Assembly: GCA_017798145.1 (NCBI GenBank)
Contig: CP059069.1
Location: 1,039,226-1,103,225, forward strand
Direction of reading: 5' to 3'
Source of the DNA: Akkermansiaceae bacterium
Lineage (GTDB): Bacteria > Verrucomicrobiota > Verrucomicrobiia > Verrucomicrobiales > Akkermansiaceae
Length of the DNA stretch: 64,000 bases
The position numbers were made by a program, and so were the translations under genes. Positions 43,559-52,217 of the stretch are shown here, piece after piece. The notes beneath the pieces are model-generated. The model did no database searches, had not been told where the DNA came from, and was given only the letters and a program-made list of their open reading frames with translations. Every line of letters begins with the position of its first letter. Positions within the stretch are counted from its first letter, which is position 1.

Positions 43559-44413
43559 CTACAGCCCCGTCAACATCAGCGCGCCGCGGATGCCGGCCTC
43601 CTGGTCGAACTTCGGCGGCACTACGTAGGGCGAATTCTCAACCGCAGGGAAATACCCGCCCGCAAGTTCGCGGAGCAGGTTTTCCGTCTTCTCATGCAGC
43701 CCCTCCGCCTGCGAGACCCCGCCGCCGATCACCACCCTTTCCGGCGGGGCAACGGCGAGCAATGCCTGGATCCCGTGCGCCAGATACCATGCCTCGGTGT
43801 CCCACGCGGGATGCCCTGGTGGAAGCCCGCCGCCCGGAGTTCCCCAGCGCCGCGCAATCGCCGGCCCGCTGGCCATGCCTTCCAGGCATGCGCCATGAAA
43901 CGGGCAAGCGCCCTTGAAATCATCCCCGGGTTTGCGCGGCAACAGCAGATGTCCGAACTCCGGGTGGAGCGCCCCGTGCAACAGCCTGCCATCGCAAAGC
44001 ACCCCCGCCCCGATCCCGGTGCCGATGGTGATATACGCGACGTTTTCCAAGCCCTCCGCCGCACCGATCCGCGCCTCCGCAAGACAGGCGGCGTTCACAT
44101 CCGTTTCCAAGGTGATTTTCATCTCAGGAAACACCGCAAGCAGCGTCTTTGTGATCGAAAACCCGCTCCAGTTCGGCTTCGGCGTGGGGAGCATCTCGCC
44201 CCAGTTCGCGGCCTTTGGGTTGACCTGCACCGGCCCGAAGGCGGCGATCCCCATCGCTTCCGGCGTGCCTTTTCCGGAAAACCATTCGATCGCCTTCTGG
44301 AACGTTTCCTCCGGGGTGCTTGTCGGATAACGGCGCTCCTCGATCAAAGTTCCGTCGCTTTCCCCAATCGCGACCACCGTCTTGGTGCCGCCCAGTTCCA
44401 TCGCTGCAATCAT
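43559..44413 (-). CDS. ROK-family fructokinase
   Basis: A 284-residue sugar kinase. AAMELGGTKTVVAIG is the ATP phosphate loop, TDVNAACLAEARIGAAEG and AYITIGTGIGAGVLCDGRL hold the catalytic Asp and sugar-binding residues, and HPEFGHLLLPRKPGDD plus CPFHGACLEGMASGPA form the zinc-binding site (His, Cys-x-x-His, Cys) of bacterial ROK fructokinases. It phosphorylates a hexose, most likely fructose, with ATP. The ATG at 44413 aligns with the family start. Confidence 0.9.
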   Translation of the reverse strand: MIAAMELGGTKTVVAIGESDGTLIEERRYPTSTPEETFQKAIEWFSGKGTPEAMGIAAFGPVQVNPKAANWGEMLPTPKPNWSGFSITKTLLAVFPEMKITLETDVNAACLAEARIGAAEGLENVAYITIGTGIGAGVLCDGRLLHGALHPEFGHLLLPRKPGDDFKGACPFHGACLEGMASGPAIARRWGTPGGGLPPGHPAWDTEAWYLAHGIQALLAVAPPERVVIGGGVSQAEGLHEKTENLLRELAGGYFPAVENSPYVVPPKFDQEAGIRGALMLTGL

Positions 44414-44662
44414 TCTGGGAGCCTAGCGGCATGAGCGGGAGCGTCGAGCTTTCGGTTTCCAATGGGATCTGGCCATCAACGGAAGGATCACCTTCGATCC
44501 AACGAGGCTTGCCCCCGGAGATCGAAAAGCGCGTCGCACGTGGGGAAAATCCGATCGGGGTGAGGGTAAAACATCGCCTGTTACGGCAGGATTTGAAAGC
44601 TACCGGAGGAATCCGGAAAATCCCCGCATGACAAACCCGCCCCCATCCCTATGCTCGGGGGC

Positions 44663-46120
44663 GTGAGTTACCAGGTTTTCGCCAGAAAGTATCGCCCCAA
44701 GACCTTCGCCGACGTCCTCGGGCAGGATCATGTCGTCCGCACCTTGCGCAATGCCATCGAGCAAAAGCGCCTCGCCCACGCCTACCTTTTCGTCGGCCCG
44801 CGCGGCACCGGCAAGACCTCCACCGCCCGCATCCTCGCCAAAGCCCTCAACTGCACCGGCGGCCCCAGGATCGACTTCGACCCGGATGAGGACGTCTGCC
44901 GCGAAATCGCCGAAGGCCGCTCGCTCGACGTCCTTGAAATCGACGGTGCCTCCAACAACGGCGTCGAGCAGGTGCGGGATCTCCGCGAATCCGTGAAATA
45001 CGCCCCGGCCCGCGGGCAGTTCAAGATCTACTACATCGATGAGGTACACATGCTCTCCAACGCGGCCTTCAACGCCCTGCTGAAAACCCTCGAGGAGCCG
45101 CCGGAGCACGTGAAGTTCATTTTCGCCACCACCGAGGTTCAGAAAATCCTGCCTACCATCCTCTCCCGCTGCCAGCGCTTCGACCTTCGCCCCATCTCCA
45201 CCCAGACCATCGCCGATCACCTGCTCCACATCGCCTCGGAAGAAGGCATCACCCTCGACAAGACCGCCGCATGGGCCATTGCCAAGGGCGCAGACGGCGG
45301 GATGCGCGACGCCCAGTCCATGCTCGACCAGCTCGTTGCCTTCTGCGGAGAGACGATCACCGAGGAGAACGTGCTCGACGTCTTCGGCTTCACCTCGCGG
45401 GAAAAGGTCGCCGCCCTGACCACGGAACTCCTATCCAGAGAGACCCCTGCCGCCCTCAAGCTAATCCAGACTGAATCCGAAAGCGGCCGCGAGCTCTCCC
45501 AGCTCCTCGGCGAGCTCATCGGCTGCCTGCGCGGCCTGCTCATCGCCAAGCTCGACCCCTCCGCCGACGGCGAGGGCATCCCGGCAGCGCTTTGGGAAAA
45601 ACTCCTCGATGACGCCGGCGAATACGCCCCGGAGCGCATCCTCGCCGCCATCGATGTCTTCGCGGAAACGGAAGGTCGCATGAAATGGGCCACTAACAAA
45701 CGCCTGCACTTCGAGCTTGGCATGATCAAGGCGATCCAGGTGCTTTCCGAAGTCCGCATCACCGATGTCATCAGCATACTCACGAAAGGTGCGGATCACC
45801 TTTCCTCACCCGCTCCCGCACCCGCGGCGGCGGCAGAGCCCGCTCCCGCACCCCAGGCCGTCGCCCCACCGCAGCCCGAGCCAGCTCCTCCCGTCCGCAA
45901 GGAAAAACCCGGCGACACCATGGCCGCCTTCGACGACCTGATCGCCAACGCCCCCGAGGGCGGTGACGAGGACGAGGAAACACCGTTCCAGGCTCCCAAG
46001 CCAGAAGCCGCCGCCCCACAACCCAAGCCGGAGGAAAAGACCGAGGAGGACACCTTCTACAAGGATCCGCTCATCCAGGCGGCGATGGCTAAATTCGAGG
46101 CGAAGATCCTCGGGAACTGA
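44663..46120 (+). CDS. dnaX: DNA polymerase III subunit gamma/tau
   Basis: A 485-residue clamp-loader ATPase. MSYQVFARKYRPKTFADVLG at the N-terminus, Walker A GPRGTGKT (45-52), YYIDEVHML Walker B, and LSRCQRFDLRP sensor region. Cys64 and Cys79 of the usual four-cysteine zinc module remain; positions 73 and 76 are Asp and Glu, so zinc binding is probably lost. The C-terminal third is Ala/Pro/Glu-rich and short of a clear tau domain. GTG at 44663 matches the family start; an ATG four codons upstream is an alternative. It is followed by ybaB 12 bases later, the classic dnaX-ybaB pairing. Confidence 0.92.
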   Translation: MSYQVFARKYRPKTFADVLGQDHVVRTLRNAIEQKRLAHAYLFVGPRGTGKTSTARILAKALNCTGGPRIDFDPDEDVCREIAEGRSLDVLEIDGASNNGVEQVRDLRESVKYAPARGQFKIYYIDEVHMLSNAAFNALLKTLEEPPEHVKFIFATTEVQKILPTILSRCQRFDLRPISTQTIADHLLHIASEEGITLDKTAAWAIAKGADGGMRDAQSMLDQLVAFCGETITEENVLDVFGFTSREKVAALTTELLSRETPAALKLIQTESESGRELSQLLGELIGCLRGLLIAKLDPSADGEGIPAALWEKLLDDAGEYAPERILAAIDVFAETEGRMKWATNKRLHFELGMIKAIQVLSEVRITDVISILTKGADHLSSPAPAPAAAAEPAPAPQAVAPPQPEPAPPVRKEKPGDTMAAFDDLIANAPEGGDEDEETPFQAPKPEAAAPQPKPEEKTEEDTFYKDPLIQAAMAKFEAKILGN

Positions 46121-46132
46121 ACACACCTGATC

Positions 46133-46438
46133 ATGAACATACAGAAACTGATGAAACAGGCCCAGCAGATGCAGGCAGGGCTGGCGGCGAAACAGGAAGA
46201 ACTCGCGAAACGGGAGGTCGAGGTCTCGGTCGGCGGCGACAAGGTGACAGTCCGCGCCACCTGCGCGGGCAATGTTCTCTCCATCAAGATCGATCCCGCC
46301 GTGGTCGACCCTTCGGATGTCGATTTCCTACAGGATCTCGTCCTCAAAGGCGTCCAGGAAGCCATCGCCAAGGGCAAGAACCAGGCGGAGGCCGAGATGA
46401 AGAAACTCACCGGCGGCCTCGGCATACCGGGGATGTAA
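46133..46438 (+). CDS. ybaB: Nucleoid-associated protein YbaB/EbfC
   Basis: A 101-residue DNA-binding protein starting MNIQKLMKQAQQMQAGLAA, with a central beta sheet (VEVSVGGDKVTVRATCAGNV) and C-terminal helix (LVLKGVQEAIAKGKNQAEAE) ending LGIPGM, all typical of YbaB. It forms dimers that bind DNA and lies directly after dnaX. recR, often next, is absent; an unrelated phosphatase-like gene follows after 71 bases. Confidence 0.93.
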   Translation: MNIQKLMKQAQQMQAGLAAKQEELAKREVEVSVGGDKVTVRATCAGNVLSIKIDPAVVDPSDVDFLQDLVLKGVQEAIAKGKNQAEAEMKKLTGGLGIPGM

Positions 46439-46509
46439 GTTCCAACCTTCCACCCCCAAGGAAGACAATCCATTTCGCGAGAATTCTCGCTCATTCGCGG
46501 TTAGAAACC

Positions 46510-47508
46510 ATGTCAACAACAAGGCGAGCAGCAGGTTGGGTGTTCGTCGGCGCATCGCTGCTGATGCATGTCCTCACCGTCTGGGCTTACGCCAGCCAGC
46601 CGGACTCCCTCGCCGCTTTCACCGTCTTCCCACTGTGGTTCTGGGGCGGCATCGGGCTTGCGCTTTCCGTCATCGCCTTCTGCTTCCTGCGCGCACCGCT
46701 CTCGCTCATCGTCACTGCCGTCTGGGCGGTCACCCTCTCCGTGGCGATGGATGAGGCGAAGGCACTCTCGAACTTCAACCACCCCAAGATCGCCGTCGAA
46801 CGCTCCGTCATGCTCGACGGCCAGCGCATCATCCGCGTCGCCACGGTGAACTGCGCCAGCTTCGGTTACGGCGATCCGATGGACGACCTCAGGAAATGGG
46901 ATCCGGACATCGTCCTGTTGCAGCAGGTCTTCCCCCATCGGGTGAAACAGGTCGCGGAAAACCTCTACGGCGGGCAGGCTGATTTCCGCGCCTACCAGAC
47001 CAATGGCATCGTCACCCGCTTCGAGATCCGCCGGGAAGTCAGGAACCCGGCCTCGCGCAACCAGCAGGTCACCATGCGCCTTCCGGAGGGCACCGAGATC
47101 GAGGTGGTCAACATCCACCTCGCCACGGCCGCAACCGACATGCGCCTGTGGAGTTCGGATTCCCGCTCACTCCACCGGCAAAACCGCGATCTCCGCCGAA
47201 AGGAGTTGTCCGTTACACTCCAGGTGCTCGAACAGACACGCCCTTTCACTTCCACCCCGACCATCCTCGGCGGCGATTTCAACTCGGGAGCCACCGATGT
47301 CGTACACCGCCAGCTCATCCGCGATTTCGACGATGCCTTCTCGGTGGTCGGACGCGGCTGGGGCAACACCTTCCACCGCCGCTTCCCCATCCACCGCATC
47401 GACCACATCTACGCCACCCGCCAGCTCCAGCCAGTCAGCTGCGGCGTCATTGTTTCCAGGAAAACCGATCACAGGATCGTCATCGCAGACCTGCGCCTGC
47501 AGCGGTGA
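46510..47508 (+). CDS. Membrane-anchored endonuclease/exonuclease/phosphatase (EEP) family protein
   Basis: A 332-residue protein with three N-terminal membrane helices within about residues 5-80, then a EEP domain outside the cytoplasm. IIRVATVNCASFGYGDPMDD (metal site), PDIVLLQQV with Gln in place of the usual Glu, VNIHLATAA, TILGGDFNSGATD, and IDHIYATRQL plus KTDHRIVIADLRL give the core motifs. Known members act on DNA, phospholipids or sphingolipids; target unknown. The Glu-to-Gln change at the metal site could weaken catalysis. Confidence 0.8.
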   Translation: MSTTRRAAGWVFVGASLLMHVLTVWAYASQPDSLAAFTVFPLWFWGGIGLALSVIAFCFLRAPLSLIVTAVWAVTLSVAMDEAKALSNFNHPKIAVERSVMLDGQRIIRVATVNCASFGYGDPMDDLRKWDPDIVLLQQVFPHRVKQVAENLYGGQADFRAYQTNGIVTRFEIRREVRNPASRNQQVTMRLPEGTEIEVVNIHLATAATDMRLWSSDSRSLHRQNRDLRRKELSVTLQVLEQTRPFTSTPTILGGDFNSGATDVVHRQLIRDFDDAFSVVGRGWGNTFHRRFPIHRIDHIYATRQLQPVSCGVIVSRKTDHRIVIADLRLQR

Positions 47509-47511
47509 CGT

Positions 47512-47534
47512 GGGGGCGATCTTCGGTCGCCCCC
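47512..47534 (+). terminator. Hairpin after the EEP gene, possible terminator
   Basis: A perfect 8-bp inverted repeat GGGGGCGA / TCGCCCCC with a 7-base loop begins 4 bases after the EEP stop. It lacks a T-tract, so it may stall or protect the 3' end instead of terminating alone. Part of a 17-base element found again at 47553 and 50188. Confidence 0.5.
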
Positions 47535-47552
47535 TGTTCCCACCCAATGAGC

Positions 47553-47569
47553 GGCGACCGAAGATCGCC
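47553..47569 (+). repeat. 17-base element, copy 2 (inverted relative to copy at 47515)
   Basis: GGCGACCGAAGATCGCC at 47553-47569. Its reverse complement is embedded in the hairpin at 47512-47534, and the same 17 bases occur at 50188-50204. The element itself can fold (GGCGA/TCGCC). Together the first two copies lie just upstream of the PhoD-like gene. Confidence 0.8.
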
Positions 47570-47581
47570 CACACCAACCGA

Positions 47582-48910
47582 ATGAAAATACCAACTATCC
47601 TCTTTCTCCTTCATTTCCCATGCCATGCCATCGGTCTCGCCAACGGCGTAAAGATCGGCGAGGTAACCGACACCACTGCGGTCTTATGGGCGCGCCTGAC
47701 CAAGGACAAGCAAGCCGGCAACCGCGTGGATGAATGGAAAGCCGACGCGCCGAACTGGAGCGTGCCGGGATGCGGGGGACAAATACGCTTCCACTATTAC
47801 AAGGACAACGACAGGGAAAACCTGTCCTCCACTGCGTGGACTTCCGTGGATGCGGAGACCGATTTCTGCCATCAGGTGAAACTCGAAGGCCTTGAACCGG
47901 ATACCGCATATGCCTACGAGGCGCAGGGGCAGGTGGACGGCAGGGGCGATGCCATCAAAGGCGAATTCCGCACCGCTCCCCTCTCCTCATACGATAAACC
48001 CATCACCTTCACGGTCTCCACCTGCCAGGAATTCGAGCTCCGCGATGACATGGAAAACGGCCACAGGATCTACCGCTCCATGCTCGCCCTGAAGCCGTCG
48101 TTTTTCATCCAGACGGGCGACACCCTTTATTACGACCGCAAGCCGCCGCTCGCGAAAAACATGGAACTCGCCCGCTACCAATGGGGACGCATGTATTCCC
48201 TGCCTTTTCAGAGAACCTTCCACAAAAGTATCCCTAGCTACTGGATGCACGACGACCACGACCTCCTTAAGGATGACTGCTGGCCCGGGCAAACATACGG
48301 CGACCTGACGTGGGAGCAGGGGCTGAAAATCTGGCGCGAGCAGATCCCGCAATCCGAGAAACCTTACCGTACCTTCCGCTGGGGCAAGAACCTCCAGATC
48401 TGGCTGCCGGAAGGCCGTGAGTTCCGCTCTCCTAACAAAATGGAAGACGGTCCTGAAAAATCGATCCTGGGGAAAGAGCAATGGGCTTGGTTGGAAGAGA
48501 CGATGAAAGCCTCGGACGCCACCTTCAAACTTTACATCTCCGCCACGCCGGTCGTAGGCCCGGACCGTGGCGGCAAGAACGACAACCACGCGAACGAGGG
48601 TTTCCACCACGAGGGCGAGCGCCTGCGGAAATTCCTCAACTCCATACCCGGCTGCTTCGTCATCAACGGCGACCGCCATTGGCAATACCACTCCGTCGAT
48701 CCCGAGACCGGCCTCAACGAATTCGGCTGCGGCCCGGCCTCGGACGCCCATGCGCAAGGCTGGAACCCGAAGGACAAGCGCCCGGAGCACAGGTTCCTCC
48801 GCGTGAAGGGCGGGTTCGCCTCGATCACCGTGGACGGCAAGAAGGCCGTTTTCACCCACCACGATGTGGATGGTAAGGAAACCTACTCGACAACTTTGCA
48901 GGGACTGTGA
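47582..48910 (+). CDS. Alkaline phosphatase D (PhoD)-like metallophosphoesterase
   Basis: A 442-residue exported protein. After a leader (MKIPTILFLLHFPCHAIGLA) there is a fibronectin-like N-domain (GVKIGEVTDTTAVLWARLTK) and a PhoD-like metallophosphatase domain: FFIQTGDTLYYDRKPPLAKN (Asp), SYWMHDDHDLLKDDCWPGQT (His/Asp cluster), FVINGDRHWQYHSVD. PhoD-type enzymes release phosphate from phosphodiesters such as teichoic acids or DNA. The ATG at 47582 begins the leader. Phosphate-dependent control is not evident from sequence. Confidence 0.8.
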   Translation: MKIPTILFLLHFPCHAIGLANGVKIGEVTDTTAVLWARLTKDKQAGNRVDEWKADAPNWSVPGCGGQIRFHYYKDNDRENLSSTAWTSVDAETDFCHQVKLEGLEPDTAYAYEAQGQVDGRGDAIKGEFRTAPLSSYDKPITFTVSTCQEFELRDDMENGHRIYRSMLALKPSFFIQTGDTLYYDRKPPLAKNMELARYQWGRMYSLPFQRTFHKSIPSYWMHDDHDLLKDDCWPGQTYGDLTWEQGLKIWREQIPQSEKPYRTFRWGKNLQIWLPEGREFRSPNKMEDGPEKSILGKEQWAWLEETMKASDATFKLYISATPVVGPDRGGKNDNHANEGFHHEGERLRKFLNSIPGCFVINGDRHWQYHSVDPETGLNEFGCGPASDAHAQGWNPKDKRPEHRFLRVKGGFASITVDGKKAVFTHHDVDGKETYSTTLQGL

Positions 48911-48987
48911 TGTTTGGGGGAAAATCTGCCTTTCCCATGACGGAATGTCACTCTAGTTTGCGGCTGCCTGCCACAACCACCAAACCC

Positions 48988-50145
48988 ATGGAAGAATCCT
49001 TCAATTCATCGCTGCCCTCCATCGAACACCTGCGCCAGAGGGCGAAACGGCGCATGCCCGGCTTCGCTTTCGATTACCTGGAGGGCGGATGTTTCTCTGA
49101 AATCAACCTGAGGAGAAACACCGAGGAGATCCGCGAGGTGCAGCTCAGGCCGTATTATTTGCGCGATTATGCAGGTGCCTCGCAGAAAACGGAATTGTTC
49201 GGCCGCACGTATGATGCGCCGTTCGGGATCGCACCCATCGGCCTGCAGGGGCTAATGTGGCCGCGCGCAACCGAGATTCTGGCGAAAGCCGCGTTTAAGG
49301 CAAACATCCCCTTCATCCTCAGCACGGTCGGCACCGCCAGCATCGAGAAAGTCGCCGAAATCACCGAGGGCAACGCATGGTTCCAGCTTTACCATCCCGT
49401 CGAGGACGATCTCCGCGACAAGCTCCTGAAACGCGCCGAGGTCGCCGGTTTCCCGACCCTGGTGATCCTCGCCGACACGCCGACTTTCGGATACCGCCCC
49501 AAGGAAATCCGCAACGGCCTTTCGATCCCGCCGCGGATGACGATGCGGAATATTTTCCAGATGATGACCCACCCTACCTGGTCGTTTTCCCAGCTCTTCG
49601 CGGGTGCTCCGGAGTTCCAGACGATGAAACCCTACATCCCGAAAGGCCTCAGCATGAAGCACCTCGGGCTGTTCATGAACAAGACCTTCAAGGGCCGGCT
49701 GAATCCCGATAAGATCAAGGCCTTGCGCGACCGTTGGCCCGGCAAGCTTGTGATCAAGGGCGTCGTCACCACCGAGGACGCAGAGTCCGCCATCGCCTGC
49801 GGTGTCGATGGCATGATCGTCTCCAACCACGGCGGCCGCCAGCTCGATGCCGGGCAATCCACTATCAAGCCGCTCGCAGAACTCGTCCGCACGGTGGGCG
49901 ACAAGACCACCCTGATGATCGACAGCGGCGTCCGCTCCGGGCCCGACGTGGCCTGTGCCCTCGCCACCGGCGCGAAGTTCGCCTTCATGGGACGGAGCTT
50001 CATGTACGGCGTCTGCGCCATGGGCAACAAGGGCGGCGAACATACCATCTTCATGCTCAAGCGCCAGCTCCAGCAAGTGATGGAGCAGATCGCCTGCGAG
50101 CGCGTGGAGGATTTCCCGAAACACCTGATCCGGGAGGATTCCTGA
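48988..50145 (+). CDS. FMN-dependent alpha-hydroxy-acid oxidase/dehydrogenase
   Basis: A 385-residue TIM-barrel flavoprotein. PGFAFDYLEGGCFSEINLRR, APFGIAPIGLQGLMWPRATE, FILSTVGTASIEKVAE, WFQLYHPVEDD, and LVIKGVVTTEDAESAIACGV lead to the catalytic SNHGGRQLDAGQSTI with His near residue 281, then DSGVRSGPDVACALATGAKF and GRSFMYGVCAMG. It would oxidise L-lactate, glycolate or a related 2-hydroxy acid. The ATG at 48988 lies after an upstream in-frame region that is not family-like. Confidence 0.87.
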   Translation: MEESFNSSLPSIEHLRQRAKRRMPGFAFDYLEGGCFSEINLRRNTEEIREVQLRPYYLRDYAGASQKTELFGRTYDAPFGIAPIGLQGLMWPRATEILAKAAFKANIPFILSTVGTASIEKVAEITEGNAWFQLYHPVEDDLRDKLLKRAEVAGFPTLVILADTPTFGYRPKEIRNGLSIPPRMTMRNIFQMMTHPTWSFSQLFAGAPEFQTMKPYIPKGLSMKHLGLFMNKTFKGRLNPDKIKALRDRWPGKLVIKGVVTTEDAESAIACGVDGMIVSNHGGRQLDAGQSTIKPLAELVRTVGDKTTLMIDSGVRSGPDVACALATGAKFAFMGRSFMYGVCAMGNKGGEHTIFMLKRQLQQVMEQIACERVEDFPKHLIREDS

Positions 50146-50158
50146 GCCCACCGGGAGC

Positions 50159-50204
50159 GCGGGTTTCCAACCCGCATCTTTCAGGTCGGCGACCGAAGAT
50201 CGCC
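50159..50204. repeat. Two small palindromes between the hydroxy-acid oxidase and thiH genes
   Basis: GCGGGTT-TCC-AACCCGC at 50159... to 50175 is a 7-bp hairpin, followed 12 bases later by the third copy of the 17-base GGCGACCGAAGATCGCC element (50188-50204). Both genes end here (convergent stops at 50145 and 50206), so the structures may act as a bidirectional terminator or belong to a dispersed repeat family. Confidence 0.65.
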
Positions 50205-50205
50205 G

Positions 50206-51333
50206 CTACGCCTGCACCAGCACCTGATCGAAATCCTTCCACACCGGATCAATGTTCTGTGCGCGCAGCATCTCCGCGATCTGGGCGGGGCTGCGGGTGT
50301 CGTGGATCTGGAATTGCTCGGTGGCTTTTTCCTTTCCTGATTTTTCGGAAAGCTCCACGCGGCGACCCTTGACGGTGAGGTGCAGGTCGTCGGAACCGGC
50401 TCCGGTGTAACCGCCGGGCTCGGTGCGGGCACCGGCGGACATGTGGGTGACGCCGAGCGGGGCCATCGCGTCGCGGAGCGGGGCGGGCTCGCGGGTGGAC
50501 AGGACGATGGCGCACTGCGGGAAGGTGATGCGGAAGGCGGTCACCAGGCGGAGCAGCGCGGCATCCGGAAGGTAGCGGTTGGGATCGGGTTCGTATTGGT
50601 AATTTCCCGCATACGGTCTCATGCGCGGGAAGGCGACGGAGAACTGCGCCTTCCAGCAGTGCTTGTAAAGGTATTCGAGGTGCGCGGCGAGCGAGAGCGC
50701 CTCGTGTTTCCAATCCGCCAGCCCGAACAGCGCGCCGATGCCGATCCTGCGGAAACCGCCCGCATACGCCCGCTCCGGGCAATCGAGCCGCCAATCGAAA
50801 TTCTTCTTCGGCCCTGCCGTGTGGAGGGTCTGGTAGGTCTCGCGGTGGTAGGTTTCCTGATAGACGATGAGTCCCTCCGCGCCGTGGTTCACCAGTTCGG
50901 TGTATTGGTCGTCCTCCATCGGGCCGACCTCCAGCGCGAGCGTCGGGAAAAGCGGGATCAGGGCATCGAGGCATTTCTGGAGGTAGCCTTCGGAAACGAA
51001 TTTCGGATGCTCCCCGGCGACTAGGAGGAGGTTGCGGAAGCCCTGGGCGTGGAGGTATTTCGCCTCGGTCACCACCTGATCGACGGTGAGGGTCGTCCGC
51101 AGGATCGCCGCATCGCGGGAGAAGCCGCAGTAGGAGCAGTTGTTCACGCATTCGTTGGAGACGTAGAGCGGGGCGAAAAGGCGCATCGTCTTGCCGAAAT
51201 TCTGACGCGTCGCCCGTTGGCTTTTCAGCGCAAGCGTTTCGAGGGAAACCGCCTCATCCAGCAAGCCCATGAACCGCCGCATCAACGGTGTCGGGCTCTC
51301 GAGGAGTCGGGGATATTCAGCGGAAAACGGCAT
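50206..51333 (-). CDS. thiH: 2-iminoacetate synthase ThiH
   Basis: A 375-residue radical-SAM enzyme that cleaves tyrosine to dehydroglycine and p-cresol for thiamine thiazole synthesis. The cluster motif is C62-x3-C66-x2-C69 (CVNNCSYCGF). LLLVAGEHPKFVSEGYL, EVGPMEDDQYTELVNHGAEG, YQETYHRETYQTLHTAGPKK and SVAFPRMRPY are typical of ThiH. No other thiamine genes are adjacent. The ATG at 51331-51333 is chosen over upstream ATGs at 51351 and 51372 on family length. Confidence 0.9.
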   Translation of the reverse strand: MPFSAEYPRLLESPTPLMRRFMGLLDEAVSLETLALKSQRATRQNFGKTMRLFAPLYVSNECVNNCSYCGFSRDAAILRTTLTVDQVVTEAKYLHAQGFRNLLLVAGEHPKFVSEGYLQKCLDALIPLFPTLALEVGPMEDDQYTELVNHGAEGLIVYQETYHRETYQTLHTAGPKKNFDWRLDCPERAYAGGFRRIGIGALFGLADWKHEALSLAAHLEYLYKHCWKAQFSVAFPRMRPYAGNYQYEPDPNRYLPDAALLRLVTAFRITFPQCAIVLSTREPAPLRDAMAPLGVTHMSAGARTEPGGYTGAGSDDLHLTVKGRRVELSEKSGKEKATEQFQIHDTRSPAQIAEMLRAQNIDPVWKDFDQVLVQA

Positions 51334-51397
51334 GCGGGGAACGTGGGGCATCCCGGGGCGGACGTCCAACACGGATGTTGGGGGGGCGACGGAAACG

Positions 51398-51542
51398 GGC
51401 AGGGACTTTTATCCCTAAAAGTCCATATCTGACGGCTTGTGGGATCTTGGAGGATGGTTCTCGGGGATCGCGCCGCGAGATATGGACGACTCGGAACCGG
51501 AGCGAAGCGGAGATGGCCAGAGGCAAAGATCGTCCCTGCCTG
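51398..51542. repeat. Structured repeat, copy A (about 145 bp)
   Basis: Begins GGCAGGGAC and ends GTCCCTGCC(TG), giving 9-bp terminal inverted repeats. Inside, GTCCATATCT (from 51421) is mirrored by AGATATGGAC (to 51487), and TTTTA-TCCC-TAAAA forms a third small hairpin. The first 93 bases (51398-51490) match copy B at 52218-52310 with three mismatches. The tail differs and is about 30 bases longer than in B. Confidence 0.85.
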
Positions 51543-51606
51543 TTGCTGTGCCGATGTGGGAGCATGGTCGCAGAGAAACCGGGAACTATCCTGCAACTCC
51601 AGAGAA

Positions 51607-52065
51607 CTACACCAGCTCGAGCAGCTTTTTCTCCATGATCTCCGCATGCTTCTTGGTTCCGTATATCTTCGATAACTTCTTACAAACCTCGTCGCGATCC
51701 ACCGAGCGCATTTCGCGCGAAAGGTAAGCCAGGGCAAACGCGTCATCATCGGGAGTCTCTTCACTGATCGTCCACATGAATCCCCCTTTGTAGGGGCAGT
51801 CCGGCCAACGCGCGATCCACCTCCAATACACGTATTTCTTCCGGTTCGGTTTCCGTCGGATGGACCGTGCCAAACAAACCCCGACGACCCCCGATTTGTT
51901 CCGCTTCGTCATTCTCCCTTCCTCATTCATCCGCGAGGGGGGCAGGATTTTCTTCTGTTCGACAATCCACTCGCGACCCGCCTCCTCGGCAGCCTTCCAT
52001 GTTTTGTATTCTTTGAGCGGAAAGCTCTTCTGGTGCATCTCGCAATTCCTCATGATGCGGGCCAT
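51607..52065 (-). CDS. AP2-like DNA-binding domain protein between two repeats
   Basis: A 152-residue protein. The ATG at 52063-52065 has an AGGGA Shine-Dalgarno at 6 bases. The N-terminal half is charged and helical (EYKTWKAAEEAGREWIVEQK). The C-terminal half (TKRNKSGVVGVCLARSIRRK, then YVYWRWIARWPD, and DDDAFALAYLSREMRS) resembles an AP2/ERF-like DNA-binding domain: G-V-x-G-V, a W-x-A strand and a terminal helix. The gene has visibly lower GC than its neighbours and sits alone between the two direct repeats. It could be a DNA-binding factor of a small mobile element. No nuclease or transposase motif is seen. Confidence 0.55.
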   Translation of the reverse strand: MARIMRNCEMHQKSFPLKEYKTWKAAEEAGREWIVEQKKILPPSRMNEEGRMTKRNKSGVVGVCLARSIRRKPNRKKYVYWRWIARWPDCPYKGGFMWTISEETPDDDAFALAYLSREMRSVDRDEVCKKLSKIYGTKKHAEIMEKKLLELV

Positions 52066-52217
52066 CACACATCCCTGGGCTTTGTTTCGTGTTATGTGCA
52101 TTCTTAATTCTGTAACGGTTACGCAATTACAGGGCACACCTCAGCGAAAAACAGGATTTCTGGCGAGAATAATACTGAAGCGCCGTGCGGTGCCCGAGGA
52201 TTTGGGGAGTGATCATA

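Noticed and set aside
44414..44662. Possible signal recognition particle RNA upstream of dnaX
   Set aside because: ffs is often near dnaX, but I find no conserved GGAAG/AGCAG core or long hairpin in this gap.
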